DNA from: Ardenticatenales bacterium
GTDB taxonomy: Bacteria > Chloroflexota > Anaerolineae > Ardenticatenales > Ardenticatenaceae
DNA: 9,607 nucleotides
Reading direction: 5' to 3'
Assembly: GCA_013812995.1 (NCBI GenBank)
Contig: JACCSL010000279.1
Span: 1 to 9,607, forward strand
In this document: positions 1 to 5,560 of the stretch, piece by piece
Numbering within the stretch: the first letter of the stretch is position 1
Layout: each line of letters starts with the position of its first letter
Notes under the pieces: model-generated
The model's input: the letters and a program-made list of their open reading frames with translations, nothing else
Told to the model about the DNA's origin: nothing
Database searches by the model: none
Translations under genes and position numbers: made by a program

Positions 1-460
1 CCACGACGTGGTCATCCAGCAGGTTCACCTCATCCACGTAGAGAACGCCGCGATTGGCCGCTGCCAGGACGCCGGGTTCGAAGCGCTTCTCGCCGCGCTT
101 GATCGCGGTCTCGATATCCAGGGTACCAACCACGCGGTCCTCGGTGGCACTCACGGGGAGATCAACCATGCGCGTGCGGCGGTGATTGATGGGCAGCGGA
201 TCTTCGCCAGCCGCCTTGCGCCCCCGGCAGAGATCGCAGAGGTTCGCCTCATCATCCGGGTTGCAGCCGAAGGGGCAGCCCGCGACGACGCGGAGTTCCG
301 GCAGTAGGGCGGCCAGGGCGCGGACGGCGGTACTCTTGGCGGTACCCCGCTCGCCCCGGATCAGCACCCCGCCGATGCGGGGATTGATGGCATTCAAAAT
401 CAGGGCCTGCTTCATCAGGGCCTGACCGACAATGGCGGTAAATGGGAAAATCGTAGGCAT
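1..460 (-). CDS. Magnesium/cobalt chelatase AAA+ ATPase subunit (ChlI/BchI family), 5' part only
   Basis: N-terminal 153 codons of an AAA+ ATPase that drives metal insertion into a tetrapyrrole (Mg into protoporphyrin IX, or Co into a corrin precursor). The gene runs off the left edge. Visible: an N-terminal FPFTAIVGQ stretch, Walker A GERGTAKS at residues 36-43, the [15 protein letters not shown] block near 101-115, and Walker [11 protein letters not shown] at 141-150. Between Walker A and Walker B sits a four-cysteine set (Cys62, 66, 75, 78; C-x3-C-x8-C-x2-C). GERGTAKS plus the cysteines resembles the putative cobaltochelatase / long ChlI-type branch more than classical BchI, which usually has GDRGTGKS, so no symbol is given. 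The ATG at 460 is chosen because the conserved FPFTA start follows at once; its GGAG at 475-478 lies rather far upstream. Family assignment is firm; the metal substrate is not. Confidence 0.93.
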   Translation of the reverse strand, partial: MPTIFPFTAIVGQALMKQALILNAINPRIGGVLIRGERGTAKSTAVRALAALLPELRVVAGCPFGCNPDDEANLCDLCRGRKAAGEDPLPINHRRTRMVDLPVSATEDRVVGTLDIETAIKRGEKRFEPGVLAAANRGVLYVDEVNLLDDHVV

Positions 461-496
461 AATCTTGACTTTTGCTCCGTAACTAGCGCGGTCAAG

Positions 497-526
497 AGTA
501 TAGCGATGGACGGAAGCAACGTCCAA
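497..526 (-). promoter_or_regulatory. Candidate sigma-70 promoter for the chelatase gene
   Basis: On the minus strand a TATACT -10 (497-502) lies 18 bp downstream of a TTGGAC -35 (521-526). Transcription would start near 490 and give a leader of about 30 nt before the ATG at 460. The -10 matches consensus at five of six bases; the -35 is weak beyond TTG. Called by eye only. Confidence 0.4.
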
Positions 527-591
527 TGGGTCTTCCAGATGTATGGGGAGGCAGGTACCAGCAAATTGGCACGGGGGTTGACGGGAGGCAA

Positions 592-687
592 CTAGGCCCG
601 GAACCGCCTGGCATCAGTGGCGAGTTCTTGATACACCTCATACCCTATCGGCATCGGCAGCATGACGTGCGGATTGGCCTTCGACAC
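592..687 (-). CDS. Possible 31-residue small ORF or gene remnant in the divergent intergenic region
   Basis: A GTG-initiated minus-strand frame of 31 codons with a protein-like composition: a Pro/Met-rich start followed by an amphipathic [17 protein letters not shown] tail ending at TAG. An in-frame stop lies four codons before the GTG, so it cannot extend upstream in this frame. AAGG directly abuts the GTG, too close for a normal ribosome binding site. It may be a genuine small protein, the C-terminal remnant of a decayed gene, or chance. I do not recognise it. The rest of 461-802 shows no other convincing coding frame, only the promoter and leader elements listed separately. Confidence 0.15.
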   Translation of the reverse strand: MSKANPHVMLPMPIGYEVYQELATDARRFRA

Positions 688-710
688 CTTGAACTATTCT
701 TTGCTATACT
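680..710 (+). promoter_or_regulatory. Candidate extended -10 promoter for the 803-4373 operon
   Basis: TGC-TATACT at 702-710 is an extended -10 (TGn plus five of six -10 bases). A weak TTCGAC -35 is at 680-685 with a 19-bp spacer; the extended -10 could compensate. Transcription would begin near 717, leaving a leader of about 85 nt before the first gene. No other sequence in 461-802 looks better on the plus strand. Confidence 0.4.
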
Positions 711-722
711 CTCGTTGAGGCA

Positions 723-774
723 CAGGACGAGGTAATCCTTCAAAACACGCAATAAGGGAAAGCCGTCCTGAAGG
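723..774 (+). promoter_or_regulatory. Leader with two overlapping stem options upstream of the three-gene operon
   Basis: A 7-bp perfect inverted repeat, CAGGACG (723-729) with CGTCCTG (764-770), would fold nearly the whole predicted leader. A second pair, CCTTCA (737-742) with TGAAGG (769-774), uses overlapping 3' bases, so the two stems exclude each other. No T-run follows, so it is not a classical terminator. It could be a translational switch or chance pairing; no known riboswitch class is recognised. Confidence 0.25.
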
Positions 775-802
775 TAATGCCCGAATTTTTCATTCAAAGG
801 AC

Positions 803-1684
803 ATGCCGCTTAATATGCAACGCTTTCCTTATATCACCGACTATGTTAATGAGATATTTGATAAAGAAAAGGTGCGATTTGATTACCTTTTCATCCGCCC
901 GATATTTAATATCTCACTCTTCTCCCTTCGTTTTATTCTTATCCCCGTGAAGTTCCTTTTCCATCGTAAGGTTTGGGGCTTTGAAAGGAGATTAATTGAT
1001 AGCATCCTAGCCTTTGGCATCAAATACCTCGCCTCCAGCGAAGCTATCGAATTGCTCATCAGGCATGTACAGATTGAGCCATTGTTATATCGCTATCTTC
1101 TTTCCGGCACACCTGAGCGAAGAGAAAGGTCTGGTGAGATGCTAAAAGGAATCGATGGCGATTTCAGTGTCAACTCAATTGAAGACATTGTCCGGCACGG
1201 ACTGACCATCTGCCACGATGATCTCTCCTACGAAGTCTTCGAACGCTTCGACAAAGGTGCCTTTCTGGACAATCTCGCCTTCTATCGAAACAGCAGACCG
1301 GAAGACATTGCGCAGTTCGGCAACAAGGTTATGGAACAGAATCGCAAATATTCGTGGCAGATCTTCGGCCCTACAAATATAATCATCAGCGTTGTCTTCA
1401 CGATCACAATATTTGCCGATTTCCACACCGCCATCCGTGCACTCAATTCCTTTGATTCTGATGCTGTGCTGCTCTGGTGCTTAAAACATATTTGCGCGGA
1501 AGACAAGCGTACGATGATCGACCTGGACTTCTACCTTCAATCGTACAGCAACCGTAGTCACTACAATAACGATGCGTTCAGATCTCACCCGAACGAGTAT
1601 CTCCATTCCCATATTGCGTTCTATGAGTTTGCATACGACTTATTGCGAAAGAATCAGCAAGTGCCGCAAGGAGATATAAAATGA
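803..1684 (+). CDS. Uncharacterised helical, membrane-leaning protein; first gene of the operon
   Basis: 293 residues, not recognised. It is mostly predicted helix, with two hydrophobic stretches at about residues 28-53 and 187-205. Both are interrupted by charged or polar residues, so it may be peripheral or monotopic rather than a clear transmembrane protein. It is rich in aromatic, His and acidic residues; candidate metal ligands include His88, Glu92, His138, Asp139/140, His208, His229 and a C-terminal His cluster (253, 262, 268, 270). No established motif ties them together. The stop overlaps the next start (ATGA at 1681-1684), so translation is probably coupled and the product likely works with the KAS III enzyme. 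The start is uncertain: AAAGGA at 796-801 is too close to ATG 803 and far from ATG 815 (Met5). The coding region is clearly AT-richer than the flanking genes. Confidence 0.8.
   Translation: MPLNMQRFPYITDYVNEIFDKEKVRFDYLFIRPIFNISLFSLRFILIPVKFLFHRKVWGFERRLIDSILAFGIKYLASSEAIELLIRHVQIEPLLYRYLLSGTPERRERSGEMLKGIDGDFSVNSIEDIVRHGLTICHDDLSYEVFERFDKGAFLDNLAFYRNSRPEDIAQFGNKVMEQNRKYSWQIFGPTNIIISVVFTITIFADFHTAIRALNSFDSDAVLLWCLKHICAEDKRTMIDLDFYLQSYSNRSHYNNDAFRSHPNEYLHSHIAFYEFAYDLLRKNQQVPQGDIK
1668..1673 (+). promoter_or_regulatory. Strong ribosome binding site for the KAS III gene inside the upstream ORF
   Basis: AAGGAG lies 7 bp before ATG 1681 and within the last codons of the preceding gene. Together with the ATGA overlap it fixes the KAS III start and points to coupled translation. 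Confidence 0.75.
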
Positions 1685-2766
1685 CCGATTGTTACATTAC
1701 AAGCACAGGCTCATACTTGCCGGGAGAGCCGGTTGATAATGAGAGCATTGGAAAATATCTGGGAGATGTGATTGGGGAAGAGCGCATTCGACGCAAAATT
1801 CTGCAAGCCAATGGCATCCAAACCCGATACTATGCGCTTGACAAAAAGCAGAACGCGACACATTCGCTATACGAGCTGGCGGCCGAGGCGGTCAAGACTT
1901 GCCTGCCACAAGATCGGACTTCGTTGAATATCAACTATCTATCTGCGGGCACTACCCACGCACCGCTGCTTGCGCCAGGGCTTTCTTCGATTTTGCATGA
2001 CCAATTGAGCAAAGACAAAGTTATCAGTCATCCGCTTGAGATTAACTCTAATTCAGGCATCTGCTCGTCGGGTGCCCAAGCGATTGTTAATGCTACCCGC
2101 GCGGTGAGGTCAGGGGATGCTGAGACAGCGATCTGCGTTGGAGTTGAGCAACCTTCTGTTGGCTTAAAATCAAAAGCGTTCCGCACCACCTATGATATTC
2201 CCGACACCCTTCGGAATGTCATGTCATCCAAGTGGTTCATGTCTGTGTTCCTGCGCTTTATGCTATCCGATGGTGCTGGCGCATTTCTCCTCGAACAACG
2301 ACCGAGCGAGCAGGGTCTCTCTCTAAAGGTGAACTGGACTTACTCGCGCTCGTTTGCAAACCAAGCTCCACTCTGCATGCAACTACCAAGCAATCCCATG
2401 ATATTAAGCCAGGATATCAAAATTCTTTCAAAATACATGGCTCCCCTATCAAAGAAGGTTCTGGAGGATGCCCTGTGCGAACATGAAGAGACACTGGATT
2501 GCTACACCATGTTTCTACCTCATATGTCCTCGTACTACTTCGAACCGACCGTCAAGAAGGTTTTGGCCGACCTTTCACCGAATCGGGAAATCCCCTATTG
2601 GACGAATCTGCGCACAGCGGGCAATAGTGGTGCCGCCAGCATCTTTATCATACTTGATGAATATCTGAAAACCCAACCCGTGGCAGATGGCGACCGTATC
2701 CTACTTTTTGTGCCGGAATCAGGTCAATTCAACTACGTCATCATAAGCCTTTCCGTTGTCTCGTGA
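1681..2766 (+). CDS. Beta-ketoacyl-ACP synthase III-like (FabH/thiolase-fold) condensing enzyme
   Basis: 361 residues, somewhat longer than housekeeping FabH (about 320). Enzymes of this fold load an acyl group on Cys and join it to a second acyl-thioester or another acceptor. The triad is complete: Cys128 in SGICSSGAQA, His281 in FLPHMSS, and Asn315 in AGNSGAAS. The SDGAGAFLLE strand (196-205) and an NGIQTRYYA segment near 44-52, in place of the usual TGI..R, also fit. The nucleophile context CSSG differs from the AC.G.. context of FabH, and no fab genes sit nearby. A secondary lipid, ketide or acyltransferase role is therefore more likely than primary fatty acid synthesis. Substrates cannot be inferred. 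It sits between the overlapping helical protein and the monooxygenase (26 bp downstream). The start is supported by AAGGAG 7 bp upstream. Confidence 0.9.
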   Translation: MTDCYITSTGSYLPGEPVDNESIGKYLGDVIGEERIRRKILQANGIQTRYYALDKKQNATHSLYELAAEAVKTCLPQDRTSLNINYLSAGTTHAPLLAPGLSSILHDQLSKDKVISHPLEINSNSGICSSGAQAIVNATRAVRSGDAETAICVGVEQPSVGLKSKAFRTTYDIPDTLRNVMSSKWFMSVFLRFMLSDGAGAFLLEQRPSEQGLSLKVNWTYSRSFANQAPLCMQLPSNPMILSQDIKILSKYMAPLSKKVLEDALCEHEETLDCYTMFLPHMSSYYFEPTVKKVLADLSPNREIPYWTNLRTAGNSGAASIFIILDEYLKTQPVADGDRILLFVPESGQFNYVIISLSVVS

Positions 2767-2792
2767 CTTTGGTTGTATAAGGAGCAGGTCCC

Positions 2793-4373
2793 ATGAAGAT
2801 TGCAGTTGTTGGTGCTGGCAGCAGTGGCCTCGTCACGCTGAAATATCTTCTTGACACATATCCTGCGACGGACATAGTTTGCTTTGAGAAGAGTCGCTCG
2901 GTGCGCGGTTGTTGGGGTGATCAGCGACCAGATTTTGTCTCTACATCCACTAAATACACCACGCAGTTTTCCTGCTTTCGCCAATGGTCATCGGAAGTAG
3001 CGCCCAAACAGAATTTTGAAGAGTTCTATCGCGGTGCCGAATTCGGTGATTATTTGGATGCTTTTGCCACGACCTTCAACCTGAGAGAGCACATTCGGTT
3101 CGGCGTCGAATTGCGGCACCTAGAATGGATCGGTGGCGGTTGGTCACTTCTCCTGGCAGAAAATGGGGAAGAGGAACGCATGACATTCGATTCCATTTTT
3201 TTCTGTACCGGCCTGGTGAATCAGAAGGCACAAGTCGCTTCCACAGGGATTCCGAGTACAGACAAATATGAAGGTATCTGCAATGCAACCGTCGTCATCG
3301 TTGGCGGAGGAGAATCAGCCGCTGATATCGCTACCTATCTGGCGAAACCGGAACATAACAACACTGTCTTTCTCTCGCTTCGCTCCGGCATTCGAGTCAG
3401 CCCGCGCTATCACCCAATCCGGGGCGTGCCCTCAGATTTTTTGCGTAATCGGTTGTTACTCTCTTTCGACAAAAGAGTACGAAACCGGGTTGGAGAGCGA
3501 TTTGTGACGTTTCGCATCCGCTTTGATCGGCTCCTCGTCTGGTGGTTTCCACACCAGGGGGCAACTAAGAATCTCAATGATCGGGCCCAGGCATTAAGGC
3601 GTGAGTGGGATCTTAAACTCAAAGCCCGGGCGAAGGGCGAGCTTTTTAATGTCTTCCACAACAAAAGTGATGATTTCCTTGATGCTGTGGCGGAAAAGCG
3701 GCTACAGATCATCGGCCCGCCCATTGACGAGCAGTGGACCGACTATTTCGACTTTGACCAAACAACAACGCTTCATCTTTCACCGGACATACTGGTCCGT
3801 TCCACCGGATATCGCTCCCAATTGGCAGAGCTGTCAGGAGGTGTCATCTGCCTCAAAGATTTCTATCACGGATGTGTGCACACCGACAGGCATAATCTAT
3901 TTCTGATCGGGTTTGCGCGACCGATCATCGGCAACATTCCATCCATCGGCGAAATGCAGGCGCGCTATACTGTTGGCGTGCTCTCTGGAAAATACACGCT
4001 TCCAACGGCATTGAAAGAAAAACAGGATGAAGCCTGGAATTCGCTAAGCGCGGAGTACGGCACAATCAATACAGAGAACGTATATCCCGTTGAGCAATTC
4101 GCGTATTGCGATACTCTAGCGCGCGAGATGGGCATCATGCCAACTCTTGCAGCCGTCGGATCGTTGCGACTATGGCTGAAGATCATGTTGGCCCCGGCCA
4201 GCACCATGCACTACGTGGATGAGTGCTTTGATCGGCAGGCGATCAAGCGCGAGAAGGTTTACACCCCTGTTATCCTTCTTGTTTTCCTCGCCCTGATGCG
4301 ACTGATAGGAGTCCCCTTTCGATTACTCAAAAGCGTTCGCAACGTCAGGATAACACCGTCAAGAATGCGATGA
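2793..4373 (+). CDS. Flavin-containing monooxygenase-like NAD(P)-binding oxidoreductase with hydrophobic C-terminal tail
   Basis: 526 residues. FAD site GAGSSG at 7-12 follows a beta strand; Glu32 ends the next strand, as expected for binding the FAD ribose. An FMO-type STSTKYTTQFS segment is at 50-60, the NAD(P)H site GGGESA at 171-176, and STGY at 337-340 matches the family's (A)TGY motif. The family uses NADPH and O2 to oxygenate a substrate or carry out Baeyer-Villiger oxidation. The segment before the NADPH site is short: the F-x-G-x3-H-x3-Y/F fingerprint normally found there is not seen, and VRGCWG replaces the usual GG-x-W. A hydrophobic stretch at about 491-509, followed by a basic tail, suggests membrane association. 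AAGGAG lies 8 bp before the ATG, and the gene follows the KAS III gene by 26 bp in one operon. It probably oxidises the condensing enzyme's product (inference). Confidence 0.88.
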   Translation: MKIAVVGAGSSGLVTLKYLLDTYPATDIVCFEKSRSVRGCWGDQRPDFVSTSTKYTTQFSCFRQWSSEVAPKQNFEEFYRGAEFGDYLDAFATTFNLREHIRFGVELRHLEWIGGGWSLLLAENGEEERMTFDSIFFCTGLVNQKAQVASTGIPSTDKYEGICNATVVIVGGGESAADIATYLAKPEHNNTVFLSLRSGIRVSPRYHPIRGVPSDFLRNRLLLSFDKRVRNRVGERFVTFRIRFDRLLVWWFPHQGATKNLNDRAQALRREWDLKLKARAKGELFNVFHNKSDDFLDAVAEKRLQIIGPPIDEQWTDYFDFDQTTTLHLSPDILVRSTGYRSQLAELSGGVICLKDFYHGCVHTDRHNLFLIGFARPIIGNIPSIGEMQARYTVGVLSGKYTLPTALKEKQDEAWNSLSAEYGTINTENVYPVEQFAYCDTLAREMGIMPTLAAVGSLRLWLKIMLAPASTMHYVDECFDRQAIKREKVYTPVILLVFLALMRLIGVPFRLLKSVRNVRITPSRMR

Positions 4374-4379
4374 TAGCGT

Positions 4380-4403
4380 GGCGCACGATCAGGGTGCTGC
4401 GCC
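4380..4403 (+). other. Weak GC-rich stem-loop just after the operon
   Basis: GGCGCA (4380-4385) can pair with TGCGCC (4398-4403) across a 12-base loop, with an alternative inner pair GCAC/GTGC. It lies 7 bp after the monooxygenase stop. No T-run follows, so at most it is a poor or factor-dependent terminator. The rest of 4374-4495 shows no promoter or ribosome binding site I would defend. Confidence 0.2.
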
Positions 4404-4495
4404 GCCGCGCGCCTAGCCCCAACAACCACCGTAGCAATCCCCGTTCGATTTCATCCGTGCGCCTGCTGCTTCGCACAACATGAGAATCCGTAACG

Positions 4496-5554
4496 GTGGG
4501 CCCTCTGTTGTATTTTGAGCGTTTTCCGATGAGTCGCAGATACCTTGGCGTTCTTCCACACAACGATCCCATGTACACCTTTCTGGCCCATGAGGTCCTG
4601 GGGCAGGTACTGGGGATACATAGCCCCTTTGCCCGCTTCGATGTCCATCGGCTGGACCGGCTCGCGGTGGCCTTCGAGTACCGCGAGCGACAGAGCGGTG
4701 TCGCGCTGCTGGGCAAGTTCTATGGCAACAAGCCGCTGCCCTTCGGGAAGCAGGTGGGGTCGGACCACCAGGCCGTTCAGATGCAGCAGGAATTTGCCGC
4801 GCTGCATTATTTGCGCACGCTGGGGCTGGACCACACGCCCTGCCGCGTGGTGCGTCCTCTGGCGCAGAGCGAGGCGCTGAACTGCCTGCTGGTTGAGGAG
4901 TTTGTGGCGGGGGAGGATTTGCTTTTTTTTATCCGGGCGGCGATTGAGGAAGGAAGAAGCGAGTCCCTTCGCACACGACTGACCGAGCTTGCCCGCCTGC
5001 TCGCGATGCTCCACGACCGCACCGAGCGTTGGGCCCCCATCGACACAGCCCCTGTGCTGGCCTACCTGGACAAGCTCATCGTGCAACTCACCTACTGGCA
5101 CATCCTGTCGCTGGAGCAGCAGCAGCGGCTGCTGGCCCTGCGCGCCGCCTGGGGCAAATCGCTGCTACTGCACGGCTCACGGCAGGTGCTGATTCACGGG
5201 GATGCCACGCCCGCTAACTTTATCTTTCAGGAGGGGCAGGGCGTCATTGCCATCGACCTGGAGCGGCTGCGGCTGGGCGACCGCGCGGCGGACCTGGGTT
5301 GTATCGCGGCAGAGCTGAAGCACCTCTTCCTCTGGTACGGTCACGATGAGGGAGCCAGCGAGCCCTATATCCAGCACCTCTACCAGAGTTATGTCAATTA
5401 TATGGCGGCGCAAGACGAGAGTCTAACAAGCCTGACTGCACGCGGTCGCTTCTACATGGGGTGCATAGAGCTACGCATCAGCCGCAACGCCTGGCTGGAC
5501 TGGCCCTATCGGCGGCGGCTCATCGATCATGCGATGGGGTGCCTGGCTATTTAA
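4496..5554 (+). CDS. Phosphotransferase of the APH / choline-kinase-like fold
   Basis: 352 residues from GTG 4496. Kinase-fold hallmarks: Lys74 (LLGKFYGN) with Glu99 as the likely ATP-positioning pair, hinge VEEFVAGEDL at 123-132, catalytic loop HGDATPAN at 234-241 (Asp236 catalytic, Asn241 metal), and IDLE at 253-256 with Asp254 in the metal-binding DFG-like position. APH-fold enzymes phosphorylate small molecules (aminoglycosides, choline, homoserine, sugars); the substrate is unknown, and nothing here points to antibiotic resistance. There is no signal peptide or membrane segment, so it should be cytosolic. The start is uncertain: ATG 4529 (Met12) has only a weak TGAG upstream and GTG 4496 has no good site. 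G+C returns to the high flanking level, so it is probably not part of the 803-4373 cassette. It converges on the HD-GYP gene with 6 bp between stops. Confidence 0.85.
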   Translation: MGPLLYFERFPMSRRYLGVLPHNDPMYTFLAHEVLGQVLGIHSPFARFDVHRLDRLAVAFEYRERQSGVALLGKFYGNKPLPFGKQVGSDHQAVQMQQEFAALHYLRTLGLDHTPCRVVRPLAQSEALNCLLVEEFVAGEDLLFFIRAAIEEGRSESLRTRLTELARLLAMLHDRTERWAPIDTAPVLAYLDKLIVQLTYWHILSLEQQQRLLALRAAWGKSLLLHGSRQVLIHGDATPANFIFQEGQGVIAIDLERLRLGDRAADLGCIAAELKHLFLWYGHDEGASEPYIQHLYQSYVNYMAAQDESLTSLTARGRFYMGCIELRISRNAWLDWPYRRRLIDHAMGCLAI

Positions 5555-5560
5555 ATACCC

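Noticed and set aside
526..735. Plus-strand 69-codon frame in the divergent region
   Set aside because: It has no ribosome site and a composition typical of chance, and it runs through the promoter candidate at 680-710.
777..950. Upstream ATG (777) opening an overlapping frame before gene 1
   Set aside because: AAGG is only 2 bp away, and the frame is out of phase with gene 1 and has a Ser/Leu-rich chance composition. A leader peptide cannot be excluded but has no support.
4380..4403. Rho-independent terminator after the operon
   Set aside because: The stem is short and bulged and no T-run follows. It is kept only as a weak stem-loop.
4345..4716. Minus-strand 123-codon frame covering the gap after the monooxygenase
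   Set aside because: It is Arg/Ser-rich, antisense to the start of the APH-fold gene, and shows no family motif or ribosome site. It is a shadow frame.
4496..5554. Antibiotic-resistance aminoglycoside kinase
   Set aside because: Only the general fold motifs are present. The family is broad, and no resistance-gene or mobile-element context is visible.
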